NCBI RefSeq assembly: GCF_014253075.1
Contig: NZ_JACLZJ010000002.1
Coordinates: 434,001-498,000, forward strand
Source of the DNA: Ochrobactrum sp. CM-21-5
GTDB lineage: Bacteria; Pseudomonadota; Alphaproteobacteria; Rhizobiales; Rhizobiaceae
Direction: 5' to 3'
DNA length: 64,000 bases
Below, piece by piece: positions 43,005 through 54,066 of the stretch. A model generated the notes under the pieces. The model was not told where the DNA came from. It saw only the letters and a program-made list of their open reading frames with translations, and searched no databases. The first letter of the stretch is position 1. Each line of letters begins with the position of its first letter. The translations under genes and the position numbers were made by a program.

Positions 43005-44708
43005 ATGACAATCAATGGATGGATACAGATCCTCGTCTTTTGCGGGATCGTAATCGCGCTGGTCAAGCCGCTCGGCGGCTACATCACGCGCGTTTTCAAT
43101 GGCGAGCGCACTTTGCTCTCGCCTGTTTTCGTACCGGTAGAGCGCGGTCTTTACAGGCTGGCAAGTACCGGCGAACGCGAGGAGCAGCACTGGACGAGCT
43201 ACACCGCCGCCATGCTGCTCTTCAATCTGGCAGGTTTCCTGCTGCTATATTTTCTGCAACGCTTTCAGGGCGTCCTACCCTTCAACCCGATGGGTATGGG
43301 CAATGTGCCTGCGGATCTTGCCTTCAACACCGCCACCAGCTTTGTGACCAACACCAACTGGCAGAACTACGGCGGCGAAAGCACCATGTCCTACCTGACC
43401 CAGATGGCGGGCCTGACGGTGCAGAACTTCGTTTCAGCGGCCACTGGTATTGCGATAGCCATCGCGCTCATTCGCGCCTTTGCGCGCAAATCCGCCAGAA
43501 CGCTCGGCAACTTCTGGGTCGATCTCACACGCTGCGTACTCTATATCCTGTTGCCGCTCTGTATCGTTCTAGCACTCGCCTATGTCGCGCTTGGCGTGCC
43601 GCAGACGCTTGGCACTTATGTTCAAGCAACCACGCTGGAAGGCGCGCGGCAGACCATAGCGCTCGGTCCGGTGGCCTCGCAGCTTGCAATCAAGATGCTT
43701 GGTACCAATGGCGGCGGTTTCTTCAACGCCAATTCCGCGCATCCGTTCGAAAACCCGGATGCGATCTCCAATATGCTGCAAATGGTATCCATCTTTGCGA
43801 TTGGCGCAGCGCTCACCAATGTTTTCGGCCGTATGGTCGGGAATGAAAAACAGGGCTGGGCGATCTTCACTGCCATGGGCGTTCTGTTCGTGATTGGCGT
43901 GGCCGTCTGCTACTGGGCCGAAGCCGCAGGCAATCCGTTGATCCACGCGCTCGGCATTGACGGCGGCAATATGGAAGGCAAGGAGGCACGCTTCGGCCTC
44001 GTCATGTCAGCGCTCTTTGCGGTTGTCACCACAGCCGCATCCTGCGGCGCGGTCATCGCCATGCACGACAGTTTCATGGCGCTCGGCGGCATGATCCCCA
44101 TGATCAACATGATGCTCGGCGAAATCATTATCGGCGGCGTTGGGGCCGGTTTCTATGGCATCGTTCTGTTCGTGATCGTGGCCATTTTCGTGGCCGGGCT
44201 GATGGTCGGTCGCACACCGGAATATCTGGGCAAGAAGATCGAGGCCAAAGAGGTGAAGATGGCCATGCTCGCTGTCCTGTGCCTGCCGCTGTCCATTCTT
44301 GGTTTCACGGCGATTGCAGCCGCCATTCCAACCGGCCTCGCATCGATCGCCAATGCCGGACCGCATGGCTTTTCAGAAATTCTGTATGCCTACACGTCCG
44401 GCACGGCCAATAATGGTTCTGCCTTTGGCGGCCTTTCGGGCAATACGCTCTGGTACAATATCACCATCGGGCTTGCCATGCTGATGGGCCGCTTTCTTGT
44501 CATCGTTCCGGCCATGGCCATCGCAGGATCGCTGGCGGCGAAGAAGGCGGCGCCACAATCGGCAGGCACTTTCCCCACCCACGGGCCGCTGTTCGTGGGC
44601 TTGCTGATCGGCGTCATTCTGGTGGTCGGCGGATTGATCTTCTTCCCCGCACTGGCGCTCGGCCCGATAGCCGAACACTTCGCAATGATCAAGGGACAGA
44701 CATTCTGA
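43005..44708 (+). CDS. kdpA: K+-transporting ATPase subunit A (KdpA)
   Basis: Potassium-selective channel-like subunit of the high-affinity Kdp pump, 567 residues (E. coli 557). The selectivity-filter repeats are visible as [35 protein letters not shown] and [19 protein letters not shown]+ binding here and transfer to KdpB drive ATP-dependent uptake when K+ is scarce. Its stop overlaps a 28-codon ORF by one base. Confidence 0.97.
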   Translation: MTINGWIQILVFCGIVIALVKPLGGYITRVFNGERTLLSPVFVPVERGLYRLASTGEREEQHWTSYTAAMLLFNLAGFLLLYFLQRFQGVLPFNPMGMGNVPADLAFNTATSFVTNTNWQNYGGESTMSYLTQMAGLTVQNFVSAATGIAIAIALIRAFARKSARTLGNFWVDLTRCVLYILLPLCIVLALAYVALGVPQTLGTYVQATTLEGARQTIALGPVASQLAIKMLGTNGGGFFNANSAHPFENPDAISNMLQMVSIFAIGAALTNVFGRMVGNEKQGWAIFTAMGVLFVIGVAVCYWAEAAGNPLIHALGIDGGNMEGKEARFGLVMSALFAVVTTAASCGAVIAMHDSFMALGGMIPMINMMLGEIIIGGVGAGFYGIVLFVIVAIFVAGLMVGRTPEYLGKKIEAKEVKMAMLAVLCLPLSILGFTAIAAAIPTGLASIANAGPHGFSEILYAYTSGTANNGSAFGGLSGNTLWYNITIGLAMLMGRFLVIVPAMAIAGSLAAKKAAPQSAGTFPTHGPLFVGLLIGVILVVGGLIFFPALALGPIAEHFAMIKGQTF

Positions 44709-44794
44709 TGTTGAACCCATCGAGCTGCATTCTCTCAATCCTCGTCGCCGCCGCAGCAGTCATGCTGGCGTGCAGGTTCGCAGGCTTGATCTGA
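44708..44794 (+). CDS. Micro-ORF between kdpA and kdpB
   Basis: A 28-codon ORF whose ATG overlaps the kdpA TGA (TGATG), so it would be translated by coupling. The product [20 protein letters not shown] then ACRFAGLI is a single hydrophobic helix. It fills two-thirds of the unusually long 125-bp kdpA-kdpB gap. I know of no named counterpart; it could be a real Kdp-associated peptide or a coupling device that carries ribosomes toward kdpB. Confidence 0.45.
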   Translation: MLNPSSCILSILVAAAAVMLACRFAGLI

Positions 44795-44833
44795 ACATCC
44801 CCGCTCAGACGACAATCTTACTGGAGTCTCGAA

Positions 44834-46876
44834 ATGAGCCAGTCCAAATCTGCGAGCATACTCGATGCCCGCATTCTTATCCCTGCGGCCGGCGATGCCT
44901 TCCGCAAGTTGAACCCGAAAAGCCTTGCCCGAAATCCGGTCATGTTCGTCGTGGCAATCGTCTCGATTCTCACCACCGTCCTGCTTGCGAAAGATGTCAT
45001 AACCGGCAGCGGCAATATCGGCTTTTCGTTCCAGATCGTTGTGTGGCTATGGTTCACCGTTCTGTTTGCCAATTTTGCCGAAGCCGTGGCCGAAGGGCGC
45101 GGCAAGGCGCAGGCGCAATCCCTGCGGCGCACGCGCACCGAAACTCAAGCCAAATTGCTCAAGGATGCCAGCCTGACCGACTATGGCAATGTGCCGGGCA
45201 CCAGCCTGAAGGTGGGCGACATCGTCCTGGTCGAAGCGGGCGACATCATACCGTCAGATGGCGAAGTGATCGAAGGTGTCGCTTCGGTCAATGAGGCCGC
45301 GATCACGGGCGAATCCGCGCCCGTCATCCGTGAATCCGGAGGTGACCGTTCCGCCGTTACCGGTGGCACGCAGGTATTGTCCGACTGGATCAAGGTTCGC
45401 ATTACCGCAGCCCAAGGATCCACTTTCATCGACAAGATGATCGGCCTCGTGGAAGGAGCGGAACGCCAGAAGACACCGAATGAAATCGCGCTCAATATCC
45501 TGCTCGCAGGCATGACCCTGATTTTCGTTCTGGCCGTGGTGACGATCCCAAGCTTCGCGACTTATGCGGGCGGATACATCCCCGTCATCGTGCTGGTGGC
45601 GCTGTTCGTCACGCTAATTCCCACCACCATCGGGGCGCTGCTTTCCGCCATCGGCATTGCGGGCATGGACCGTCTCGTCCGCTTCAACGTGCTCGCCATG
45701 TCGGGCCGCGCCGTGGAAGCGGCGGGCGATGTGGATACGCTGCTTCTCGACAAGACGGGCACCATCACGCTCGGCAACCGGCAGGCCACCGCCTTCATGC
45801 CGGTCGGCGGCGTCACGGAACAGGAACTCGCCGATGCGGCCCAACTTGCCTCGCTCGCCGACGAGACCCCTGAAGGCCGCTCCATCGTTGTGCTTGCCAA
45901 GGAAAAGTACAGCCTGCGGGGTCGCGACATGCAGAACCTGCACGCCAGTTTTGTGCCTTTTACTGCACAAAGCCGGATGAGTGGCGTCAATTTCGACGGT
46001 TCGTCCATTCGCAAGGGCGCCGTGGACGCAGTGCTGAAGCAGGCCGGTTCCGACGAAAAGACCGTTCGCGAGCTTCAGGCCATTGCCGACACAATTGCCA
46101 GGGCGGGCGGCACGCCGCTGGCCGTCGTGAAAGACAAGCGGCTGCTGGGTGTCATTCACCTCAAGGATATCGTAAAGGGCGGCATAGCGGAACGTTTTGC
46201 CGAACTGCGCCGCATGGGCATCCGCACGGTGATGATTACCGGCGACAATCCGATGACTGCCGCAGCGATTGCAGCAGAAGCAGGCGTCGATGATTTTCTG
46301 GCGCAGGCCACGCCGGAAAACAAGCTGGCCCTGATCCGTGAGGAGCAGGCCAAGGGCAAACTGGTCGCCATGTGCGGTGACGGCACCAACGACGCCCCCG
46401 CCCTTGCGCAAGCCGATGTCGGCGTGGCCATGAACACCGGCACCGTGGCCGCACGCGAGGCTGGCAATATGGTGGATCTCGATAGCGACCCGACCAAGCT
46501 CATCGAGATCGTCGAAATCGGCAAGCAGTTGCTGATGACACGCGGCGCGCTGACGACATTCTCCATCGCCAACGATATCGCGAAATACTTCGCGATCATT
46601 CCGGCAATGTTCCTCGCCTTCTATCCGCAGCTCGGCGCGCTCAACATCATGGGGCTCGCCACACCGCAAAGCGCCATCCTGTCGGCGATCATCTTCAATG
46701 CCCTCATCATTGTGGCACTGATCCCGCTTTCGCTGAAAGGAGTGAAATACAAGGCTGTCGGTGCAGGTGCCCTGTTGTCGCGAAATCTTCTGATCTACGG
46801 CCTCGGCGGCGTCATCGTGCCGTTCATCGGCATCAAAGCCATCGACATGGCCATCATTGCCATTGGCCTCGCATAA
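44834..46876 (+). CDS. kdpB: K+-transporting ATPase subunit B (KdpB)
   Basis: P-type ATPase catalytic subunit, 680 residues (E. coli 682). The phosphorylated Asp is D306 in [12 protein letters not shown]; the TGES loop appears as [10 protein letters not shown], and [14 protein letters not shown] and [20 protein letters not shown] form the hinge. It has GGAG seven bases before the ATG. It hydrolyses ATP to move K+ delivered by KdpA. Confidence 0.97.
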   Translation: MSQSKSASILDARILIPAAGDAFRKLNPKSLARNPVMFVVAIVSILTTVLLAKDVITGSGNIGFSFQIVVWLWFTVLFANFAEAVAEGRGKAQAQSLRRTRTETQAKLLKDASLTDYGNVPGTSLKVGDIVLVEAGDIIPSDGEVIEGVASVNEAAITGESAPVIRESGGDRSAVTGGTQVLSDWIKVRITAAQGSTFIDKMIGLVEGAERQKTPNEIALNILLAGMTLIFVLAVVTIPSFATYAGGYIPVIVLVALFVTLIPTTIGALLSAIGIAGMDRLVRFNVLAMSGRAVEAAGDVDTLLLDKTGTITLGNRQATAFMPVGGVTEQELADAAQLASLADETPEGRSIVVLAKEKYSLRGRDMQNLHASFVPFTAQSRMSGVNFDGSSIRKGAVDAVLKQAGSDEKTVRELQAIADTIARAGGTPLAVVKDKRLLGVIHLKDIVKGGIAERFAELRRMGIRTVMITGDNPMTAAAIAAEAGVDDFLAQATPENKLALIREEQAKGKLVAMCGDGTNDAPALAQADVGVAMNTGTVAAREAGNMVDLDSDPTKLIEIVEIGKQLLMTRGALTTFSIANDIAKYFAIIPAMFLAFYPQLGALNIMGLATPQSAILSAIIFNALIIVALIPLSLKGVKYKAVGAGALLSRNLLIYGLGGVIVPFIGIKAIDMAIIAIGLA

Positions 46877-46887
46877 GGAACAGACAT

Positions 46888-47460
46888 ATGCTGAAGCAAC
46901 TTCGTCCCGCACTCGTCATGATTGTCGCTCTGACCGTCATTACCGGATTCATCTATCCCCTCGGCATCACCGGCCTCGCACAGGCAGTCTTTCCCCGGCA
47001 GGCCAATGGCAGCCTCATCGAACAGAACGGCACGGTGATCGGCTCGGAACTGATCGGACAAAAATTCACCGGCGAACGCTATTTTCACGGTCGTCCGTCC
47101 GCAGCCGGAAAGGACGGCTATGATGCCGCCAGTTCCGGCGGCTCCAATCTCGGCCCTTCCAATGCTTCCCTGATTGAGCGTGTCGAAACGGACACTGCCG
47201 TCTTGAGGCAAACGGCAGCCGGTGCCGCTATTCCCCTCGATCTCGTCACGACATCGGCAAGCGGCCTCGATCCGCATATCTCGCCGCAAGCCGCCCTCTA
47301 TCAGGTGCCACGCATTGCCAAAGCGCGCGGCCTTGACGAAGCGAGCCTTCGCGGCATCGTCGAACAGCAGATCGAGCCGCGCAAGCTTGGCTTTCTGGGT
47401 GAACCGGTCGTCAACGTTTTGAAGCTCAACCTTGTTCTGGACAGAACCGACAATAACTAG
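46888..47460 (+). CDS. kdpC: K+-transporting ATPase subunit C (KdpC)
   Basis: Periplasmic-facing subunit with one membrane anchor, 190 residues (E. coli 190). [20 protein letters not shown] is the anchor, and [27 protein letters not shown] plus [21 protein letters not shown] are the conserved KdpC blocks. It stabilises the complex and affects nucleotide affinity. It begins 11 bp after kdpB. Confidence 0.97.
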   Translation: MLKQLRPALVMIVALTVITGFIYPLGITGLAQAVFPRQANGSLIEQNGTVIGSELIGQKFTGERYFHGRPSAAGKDGYDAASSGGSNLGPSNASLIERVETDTAVLRQTAAGAAIPLDLVTTSASGLDPHISPQAALYQVPRIAKARGLDEASLRGIVEQQIEPRKLGFLGEPVVNVLKLNLVLDRTDNN

Positions 47461-47468
47461 AATAAAAT

Positions 47469-47489
47469 GGCGGCGGGCCTGCCGCCGCC
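47469..47489 (+). other. Hairpin between kdpC and kdpD
   Basis: GGCGGCGG (47469-47476) and CCGCCGCC (47482-47489) form a perfect 8-bp stem with a five-base loop, followed by T-rich TTATCATTATTT. Its position suggests partial termination that keeps kdpDE expression below kdpFABC. Confidence 0.6.
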
Positions 47490-47515
47490 TTATCATTATT
47501 TCGAGGAACCATCGA

Positions 47516-50227
47516 TTGACATCGGACGATACGCGCTCAGGCGACATAAGGCCCTCTCCCGATGCACTGCTCGAACAGGCGGAACGCGAAATGCGCGGCC
47601 GCCTGAAGATATTTCTCGGCGCGGCGCCCGGCGTCGGCAAGACCTATGAAATGCTGATGTCCGGTCGGGCGCGAAAGGCCGACGGCGCGGATGTCGTCAT
47701 CGGCATCGTGGAAACCCATGGCCGCATGGAGACGGAAGCGCTCGTTGAAGGCCTCGAAATCGTCCCGCGCGCGAAAATTTCCTATCGCGGCCATATGCTT
47801 GACGAGATGGACATCGACGCCGTGCTGGCGCGTCGCCCCCAGCTTGCGCTGGTGGACGAACTGGCCCACACGAACGCACCGGGAAGCCGTCATCCCAAAC
47901 GCTATCAGGATGTGGAAGAAATCCTCGCGCGCGGGATCGACGTCTATACGACGCTCAATATCCAGCATGTCGAAAGCCTCAACGATGTGGTGGCTCAGAT
48001 CACCCGCATCCGCGTGCGCGAGACCGTCCCCGACGGCATTATCGACCGCGCCGACGATATCGAACTGATCGACCTCACGCCGGACGATCTCATCAAGCGG
48101 CTCAATGAAGGCAAGGTCTATCTGCCGAAGACGGCGAAACGTGCCGTCCGCAATTATTTTTCTCCCGGCAATCTCACGGCTCTGCGCGAGCTTGCGCTAC
48201 GACGCACCGCCCAACGTGTCGATAAACAGCTTCTGACCCATATGCGGGCGCACGCGATCGAGGGCCCGTGGGCGGCTGGTGACCGCCTTCTCGTCGCCAT
48301 CGATGAAAGTCCTCGTAGCGCTTCGCTTGTGCGCTATGCCCGCCGTCAGGCAGACCGGATGCGCGCGCAATGGGCCGCGATCCATGTGGAAACGCCGCGC
48401 ACAGCAAGCCTTTCCGAACAGGGCAAGGACCGCCTTGCCGCAACGATGCGTCTGGCAGAACAACTCGGCGGCGAAACCGTGGTTATCCCCGGACAGTCGG
48501 TCGCCGAAGATGTCGTGCGCTATGCGACCACGCACAACTTCACCCATATCGTGGCTGGAAAGTCGCTGAAGCCACGCTGGCGGGAGTTTGTCGAAGGCTC
48601 TATCAGCCACGACCTCATCCGGCTTTCCGGTGCGATCGACGTGCATGTCACATCGGGAACCGAGCGAGAAGACACACTTGCCGCACGCGGCATAAATACG
48701 GCTGACCAGCCGCGTTCGAAAAATATAAAGCCCTATCTGGCGGGGACGCTCATCGCAGCGCTGGCACTCATGGCGGGCCTTGCGCTGGAGCAGGTTCTGG
48801 ACGTGCGCAGCATCGCCCTCGTCTTTGTGGTCGGCGTGCTGGGCGCGGCTGTCACGCTTGGCCTGTGGCCAGCGCTGTTCGTGTCGGTGCTCTGCGCATT
48901 TGCCTATAATTTCTTCTTTCTGTCGCCGCTTTACACGTTGACCATCGCCGATCCCGAAAGCGTCGTCGCACTGGTATTCTTCCTGCTCGTCAGCTTTGTG
49001 GCCAGTAATCTGGCAAGCCGTGTCCAGCGGCAGGCGACTGCGGCACTCCAGCGCGCGCGCATGACCGAAGACCTCTATCTTTTCAGCAAAAAACTTGCCG
49101 GGACCGGCTCGCTGGATGACGTTCTATGGGCGACGGCCTTTCAGATTGCCTCAATGCTCAAGGTGCGCGTGGTCATTCTTCTGCCGGAGCGGGAAAGCAT
49201 TACCGTTCGTGCAGGCTATCCGCCGGACGACACGCTCGCCGACGCCGATATTGCCGCTGCCCACTGGACCTGGGAACATAATCTTCCTGCCGGACGGGGT
49301 GCAGATACCCTGCCGGGAGCAAGACGGCTTTACATGCCCCTTAAAACTGCTCGCACCGCCGTCGGTGTTATCGGCCTCGATAACGACCGCCAAGGCCCGA
49401 TCCTCACGCCCGATCAGCAAAGGCTTTTCGAAGCGCTGGCTGATCAGGCGGCCATTGCCATCGAGCGCGTTCAGCTGGTCGAGGATGTGGAACGCGCCAA
49501 GCTTGCGGCTGAAACCGACAAGCTGCGCTCCGCATTGCTGACATCGATCTCCCACGATCTCAAGACCCCGCTTGCCGCCATTATGGGGGCTGGCACGGCG
49601 TTGCGGGAATATGCCGCTTCCCTGCCGGAGGAGGACCGGGTGGAACTACTTTCCACGATCGTGGAACAATCCGAGCGGCTCAATCGCTTCATCGCCAACC
49701 TGCTTGATATGACCCGTATCGAAGCCGGTGCAATGGAACCGAACCTGTCGCTTCACTATGTCGGAGACATTGTGGGGGCTGCGCTGCATCGCGCAGCGAA
49801 AATTCTGTCGCGCCACGCCGTTCGGGTAGCAGTTCCGGCCGATCTGCCGATGCTGAAGCTCGATGCGGTCCTCTTCGAACAGGTTCTCTTCAATCTTCTC
49901 GACAATGCCGCCAAATATGCGCCTGAAGACTCTGAAATCAGACTGGAAGTTCGCGTCGAACAAACGCGCCTTCTGCTCGAAATCGCGGACCGGGGACCAG
50001 GTATTCCCGATAGCGATCTGGAACAGATCTTCGATACCTTCTACCGTGTCCGGAAGGGAGACCACGTGCAGGCCGGCACAGGACTGGGCCTTTCCATTGC
50101 CCGCGGTTTCGTCGAAGCGATGGGCGGAACGATCACCGCCCACAACCGGCCAGATGGCGTCGGGGCGGTTTTCACACTGTCGCTTCCGCTATCAATGCCC
50201 GAAACAGACACGGAAAAATCCTCATGA
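47516..50227 (+). CDS. kdpD: K+-responsive sensor histidine kinase KdpD
   Basis: A 903-residue membrane sensor kinase (E. coli 894). N-terminal KdpD domain with P-loop [11 protein letters not shown] and [20 protein letters not shown]; a Usp-like domain ([18 protein letters not shown]) to about residue 390; four close membrane helices (about 400-500); a GAF-type region; then the kinase core with the phosphorylated His at H680 in [17 protein letters not shown] and the N, G1 and G2 boxes ([31 protein letters not shown]). The frame opens at 47432 inside kdpC; the TTG at 47516 follows GAGGA at eight bases and is the likely start. Confidence 0.95.
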   Translation: MTSDDTRSGDIRPSPDALLEQAEREMRGRLKIFLGAAPGVGKTYEMLMSGRARKADGADVVIGIVETHGRMETEALVEGLEIVPRAKISYRGHMLDEMDIDAVLARRPQLALVDELAHTNAPGSRHPKRYQDVEEILARGIDVYTTLNIQHVESLNDVVAQITRIRVRETVPDGIIDRADDIELIDLTPDDLIKRLNEGKVYLPKTAKRAVRNYFSPGNLTALRELALRRTAQRVDKQLLTHMRAHAIEGPWAAGDRLLVAIDESPRSASLVRYARRQADRMRAQWAAIHVETPRTASLSEQGKDRLAATMRLAEQLGGETVVIPGQSVAEDVVRYATTHNFTHIVAGKSLKPRWREFVEGSISHDLIRLSGAIDVHVTSGTEREDTLAARGINTADQPRSKNIKPYLAGTLIAALALMAGLALEQVLDVRSIALVFVVGVLGAAVTLGLWPALFVSVLCAFAYNFFFLSPLYTLTIADPESVVALVFFLLVSFVASNLASRVQRQATAALQRARMTEDLYLFSKKLAGTGSLDDVLWATAFQIASMLKVRVVILLPERESITVRAGYPPDDTLADADIAAAHWTWEHNLPAGRGADTLPGARRLYMPLKTARTAVGVIGLDNDRQGPILTPDQQRLFEALADQAAIAIERVQLVEDVERAKLAAETDKLRSALLTSISHDLKTPLAAIMGAGTALREYAASLPEEDRVELLSTIVEQSERLNRFIANLLDMTRIEAGAMEPNLSLHYVGDIVGAALHRAAKILSRHAVRVAVPADLPMLKLDAVLFEQVLFNLLDNAAKYAPEDSEIRLEVRVEQTRLLLEIADRGPGIPDSDLEQIFDTFYRVRKGDHVQAGTGLGLSIARGFVEAMGGTITAHNRPDGVGAVFTLSLPLSMPETDTEKSS

Positions 50228-50922
50228 ACCTGCCAGGCGTCAAAGTGCTGATCGTGGATGACGAACCGCCCATCCGCAAACTTCTGCGTGTCGGGCTGAC
50301 AACCGAAGGCTACAGCGTCGTGGAAGCTGCTGGCGCGCATGAGGCAATTGACAAAATCGCAACTGAAAATCCCGACCTCGTGCTTCTCGATCTCGGCTTG
50401 CCGGATATGGACGGGCACGACCTGCTGCTCCAATGGCGACAGAAGGGGCTGGACCTGCCAATCCTGATCCTTTCGAGCCGTACCGATGAGGCAGGTATCG
50501 TGAAAGCGCTGGAACTGGGCGCGGATGATTATGTCACTAAACCGTTCGGCATGAAGGAGCTTGCCGCACGCGTTCGCGTCGCCTTGCGTCACAAGCTCCA
50601 GCAGCAGGGAGAAAAGCCCGTCTTTAAGACGGGCGGGCTATCGGTCGATCTGGTCCGCCGCATCGTGCGGGTGGATGGCAATGACGTTAAACTCTCACCG
50701 AAGGAATACGATATTCTTCGCCTGCTCGTACAATATGCCGGCAGGGTACTGACCCATCAATATATTCTGAGTCATGTCTGGGGCCCCTCGGCGGATGTAC
50801 AGTATTTGCGGATATATGTTCGCCAGCTGCGACAGAAAATCGAGGCTTTGCCGGACCAGCCGCAATATATTCTCACCGAAACAGGCGTGGGCTATCGCTT
50901 GCGGGAGGCCGATGTCCTATAA
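50224..50922 (+). CDS. kdpE: Response regulator KdpE
   Basis: OmpR-type regulator, 232 residues. The receiver domain has the acidic pair in [10 protein letters not shown], phospho-acceptor D56 in [11 protein letters not shown], and Lys in [14 protein letters not shown]. The C-terminal winged helix reads [31 protein letters not shown]. Phosphorylated by KdpD, it activates kdpFABC. The ATG overlaps the kdpD stop by four bases. Confidence 0.96.
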   Translation: MNLPGVKVLIVDDEPPIRKLLRVGLTTEGYSVVEAAGAHEAIDKIATENPDLVLLDLGLPDMDGHDLLLQWRQKGLDLPILILSSRTDEAGIVKALELGADDYVTKPFGMKELAARVRVALRHKLQQQGEKPVFKTGGLSVDLVRRIVRVDGNDVKLSPKEYDILRLLVQYAGRVLTHQYILSHVWGPSADVQYLRIYVRQLRQKIEALPDQPQYILTETGVGYRLREADVL

Positions 50923-51045
50923 TCGACAAACGATTGGACCATGCGGTCAGGCCAGTATCCGGCCCTGGATGAAAGCCGGTATCGATTGGACCGCCAGACC
51001 CATTCTGTCGTTGAACAACAACATGAGGGCAACGGAGGGCATTTC

Positions 51046-51450
51046 ATGGTCGAGCTGACGAACAGTCTGAATAACCTTGAGTTCATCATCTCCAAAGCAC
51101 GTGAGTATGACGTTCAGGTGCCTGCTGTCGATGAAAACTCCGGCTCCAACCCCAGCGACGACGATGATGTCGATATTCTGGACGCCTCACCCGACAACCC
51201 CACGCGCAAAGAACTCTTCGCTGCCATTCGTTCGCTCAACGAGGATCAGCGGATGGAACTGCTGGCACTGATGTGGCTTGGACGCGGTGATTTCGGCGCA
51301 GATGAATGGGAAGAAGCGCTTTCCACAGCCAGTGACCGCCATAATGGCAGGGAAGCGAAATATCTCATCGGAACACCGCTTCTGGGGGACTATATCGAGG
51401 AAGGTCTGGTTGCACTTGGCTTCGATGTCGAAGCCTACGACAATGAATAA
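51046..51450 (+). CDS. DUF3775 protein
   Basis: A 134-residue soluble acidic protein. MVELTNSLNNLEFIISKARE is followed by an acidic linker (SNPSDDDDVDILD) and the DUF3775 core RSLNEDQRMELLALMWLGRGDF with a C-terminal YLIGTPLLGDYIEEGL. The function is unknown. GGAGGG lies eight bases before the ATG, which is why I discard the open frame back to 50941. It follows kdpE by 123 bp but need not be in that operon. Confidence 0.85.
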   Translation: MVELTNSLNNLEFIISKAREYDVQVPAVDENSGSNPSDDDDVDILDASPDNPTRKELFAAIRSLNEDQRMELLALMWLGRGDFGADEWEEALSTASDRHNGREAKYLIGTPLLGDYIEEGLVALGFDVEAYDNE

Positions 51451-51583
51451 GAATTATTGATGTTTGCGTGCATTCTTCTGTTTTGACGCTGCTGCAACTG
51501 GGCATTAGTCTTCCGTGCAAATCAGAATGGCCAGACCGGCAAATGTCGGTCGTTATAGCCAGTCACTATCGGAGGAATACGCC

Positions 51584-53029
51584 ATGCTTCAGAAGAACCT
51601 TATCCAGAAGACAGAATTCTACATTGATGGCGCGTGGCGCGCTCCTCTCGAAGCAAAAAGTATCGAAATCGTCTATCCGGCCAATGAGAAGCCCTATGCG
51701 GTCATTTCGGCTGGCTCGGCCGGGGATATCGATCTGGCCGTGGCCGCTGCACGCAAGGCTTTCCCTGCATGGAGTGAGACGCCCGCTGCCGAGCGTATTG
51801 GCTATATCCGTCGTATCGCGGAAATCTACGAAGCGCGCATGGAGGAAATGGCCAGAGCGATTTCGATGGAAATGGGCGCGCCCATCAAGCTTGCACGTGA
51901 ATCGCAGGCCGCCGCCGGGCTGTCGCACACAAAGGCCTTCATTGCCGCTTTCGAAAACTTCGAATTCGAGGAAATCCTGTCGCCAAAATTCCCCAATCAG
52001 GCAATCGTGCGTGAACCGATCGGCGTTTGCGGCCTGATCACGCCATGGAACTGGCCGATGAACCAGATTGCGCTGAAGGTCATTCCGGCAATTGCCGTTG
52101 GCTGTACGGTAGTGCTGAAGCCTTCTGAAATCGCCCCTATGTCGGCCTTGCTCTTTGCCGAATTCGTCGATCAGGCCGGACTGCCGAAGGGCGTGTTCAA
52201 CCTTGTCAACGGCGAAGGTCCGGTGGTGGGCGAAGCGCTTTCCCAGCATCCAGATGTGGACATGATGTCATTCACCGGCTCGACCCGCGCCGGTACGGCG
52301 GTTTCCCGCGCAGCAGCAGCAACGGTCAAGCGCGTTTCTCTGGAACTTGGCGGCAAATCGCCCAACATCGTCTTTGCCGACAGCGATCTTGAAAAGGCGA
52401 TGTCCCGCAGCCTCGCCCATTGCTTCGAAAATACGGGCCAGTCCTGCAATGCACCGACCCGCATGCTGGTCGAACGCTCTGTCTATGACAAAGCTGTCGA
52501 TCTCGCCAAGAAAGCTGCGGAAGGCACGAAAGTCGGCGACCCGGCGGAAGAAGGCGATCATATCGGCCCGCTTTCCTCTTCCATCCAGTTTGAAAAGGTT
52601 CAGCATCTCATCCAGAAAGGTATCGATGAAGGCGCACGGCTGGTTGCTGGCGGCACCGGTCGCCCGGACGGATTTACCGAAGGCGATTTCGTCAAGCCAA
52701 CCGTCTTTGCCGACGTCAATAACGACATGACCATCGCACGCGAGGAAATCTTCGGACCTGTACTGGCCATGATTCCTTTCGACACGGAAGAAGAGGCTAT
52801 CGCCATCGCCAATGACACGCCTTACGGGCTTGCCGCCTATATCCAGACCGGAAGCCCGGAGCGAGCCAAGCGCGTTGCCCGCAAGTTGCGCGCCGGTATG
52901 GTTCAGATCAACGGAACATCGCGTGCGCCGGGCAGTCCGTTTGGTGGTTACAAGCAGTCCGGCAACGGTCGCGAAGGTGGAAAATGGGGTCTGGAAGATT
53001 TCATGGAAGTGAAGCTGATCAGCGGATAA
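51584..53029 (+). CDS. NAD(P)-dependent aldehyde dehydrogenase
   Basis: A 481-residue ALDH-superfamily enzyme. Catalytic Cys is C288 in NTGQSCNAPTRM, general-base Glu is E254 in SLELGGKSPNIVF, the NAD site is PWNWPMNQIALKVIPA, and EEIFGPVLAMIPFDTEEEAI and GGYKQSGNGREGG close the fold. The substrate is not determined; it is a possible supplier of the last step in the 22-34 kb sugar-acid route, though it is not linked to it. GGAGGAA precedes the ATG at 51584. Confidence 0.92.
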   Translation: MLQKNLIQKTEFYIDGAWRAPLEAKSIEIVYPANEKPYAVISAGSAGDIDLAVAAARKAFPAWSETPAAERIGYIRRIAEIYEARMEEMARAISMEMGAPIKLARESQAAAGLSHTKAFIAAFENFEFEEILSPKFPNQAIVREPIGVCGLITPWNWPMNQIALKVIPAIAVGCTVVLKPSEIAPMSALLFAEFVDQAGLPKGVFNLVNGEGPVVGEALSQHPDVDMMSFTGSTRAGTAVSRAAAATVKRVSLELGGKSPNIVFADSDLEKAMSRSLAHCFENTGQSCNAPTRMLVERSVYDKAVDLAKKAAEGTKVGDPAEEGDHIGPLSSSIQFEKVQHLIQKGIDEGARLVAGGTGRPDGFTEGDFVKPTVFADVNNDMTIAREEIFGPVLAMIPFDTEEEAIAIANDTPYGLAAYIQTGSPERAKRVARKLRAGMVQINGTSRAPGSPFGGYKQSGNGREGGKWGLEDFMEVKLISG

Positions 53030-53047
53030 GCTTCACTTCCATAATTG

Positions 53048-53075
53048 AAAAGCGCCGGTAACCCGGCGCTTTTTT
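53048..53075. terminator. Bidirectional intrinsic terminator
   Basis: AAAAGCGCCGG (53048-53058) pairs perfectly with CCGGCGCTTTT (53063-53073) around TAAC, with six T residues at 53070-53075. It sits between the aldehyde dehydrogenase stop and that of the convergent peptide-transporter ATPase and can serve both. Confidence 0.9.
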
Positions 53076-54066
53076 ATGCTTCTTCGATGAGGCGAATACT
53101 TTGTCCGCCACCGATTTCGACAAGTTTCGTCGGCGGAGGCACTTCGTGCACATCATGCGTGCCGAAGCTGTTCGGATAGAAACGATAGCCCCGTGGCGGC
53201 GCGGGCGGTATACTGTCATCGATCAACTGTCCGCCGCCCAGCTCTGTCATGGGATCGGGAATGGCGCTGATGAGACGCCGCGTATAGGGATGCGTCGGAT
53301 TTGAGAAGATGCGGTCCCAAGGGCCGGTTTCGACTATCTGCCCGAAATACATCACCGCGACGCGGTCGCTCATGTGCTCGACCACGCTCAGGTCATGGCT
53401 GATCATGATGTAGGAGAGACCCAGCCGCTCTTTCAGCTCCAGAAGCAGGTTGATGATCTGTGCCCGGATGGAAACATCGAGTGCTGATACCGGCTCGTCC
53501 AGCACGATCACCTTCGGACTGAGAAGCAGTGCCCGCGCAATGCCGATACGCTGGCGCTGACCGCCGGAGAATTCATGCGGGAAGCGCTTTGCCTGTTCCG
53601 GCTTCAATCCGACGAGACGCAAGGTTTCCTCAACTCGCGCATCTATCTCGCCACGGTTTTTCACGCCATGAAGCCGCAAGGGTGCAGCAAGCGACGTATA
53701 GATCGTCTGGCGCGGATTGAGGGACGCAAACGGATCCTGAAACACCATTTGCGCCATTTTTGCGCGGTCGAGGCGCGACGGTTCCTGCCTGCCGGTTATC
53801 GGCGTGCCTTCGAAATATATCTGTCCGCTTGTCGGCTTTTGCAGCCCAACCACGGAAAGCGCCAGTGTGGACTTGCCGCAGCCGGATTCACCCACGATGG
53901 AGAGACATTCGCCCTTGTTGAGGGTGAGGCTTAGATTATTGACCGCCCGCAACAATTGTTTCGAGCGGCTGAAAACGCCGTTTCCGACCGGGAAATAAAC
54001 GCATAGATCGTCGATACGAACGATCGGTTCGGCCAGCGCATTTTCATGGGTTGCCATATTATTCAT
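53074..54066 (-). CDS. Peptide ABC transporter ATP-binding protein (OppF type)
   Basis: A 330-residue ATPase with the full C-terminal oligo_HPY extension (NPTHPYTRRLISAIPDP). Walker [10 protein letters not shown] is at residues 59-67, the signature is FSGGQRQRIGIARALL and Walker B is VIVLDEPVSALD. The ATG at 54066 overlaps the OppD-type stop by eight bases; another ATG lies at 54057. It is the last gene of the operon. Confidence 0.93.
   Translation of the reverse strand: MNNMATHENALAEPIVRIDDLCVYFPVGNGVFSRSKQLLRAVNNLSLTLNKGECLSIVGESGCGKSTLALSVVGLQKPTSGQIYFEGTPITGRQEPSRLDRAKMAQMVFQDPFASLNPRQTIYTSLAAPLRLHGVKNRGEIDARVEETLRLVGLKPEQAKRFPHEFSGGQRQRIGIARALLLSPKVIVLDEPVSALDVSIRAQIINLLLELKERLGLSYIMISHDLSVVEHMSDRVAVMYFGQIVETGPWDRIFSNPTHPYTRRLISAIPDPMTELGGGQLIDDSIPPAPPRGYRFYPNSFGTHDVHEVPPPTKLVEIGGGQSIRLIEEA

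Noticed and set aside
45614..46912. 432-codon minus-strand frame opposite kdpB
   Set aside because: His- and Asp-rich composition typical of the reverse complement of a real gene; kdpB is certain.
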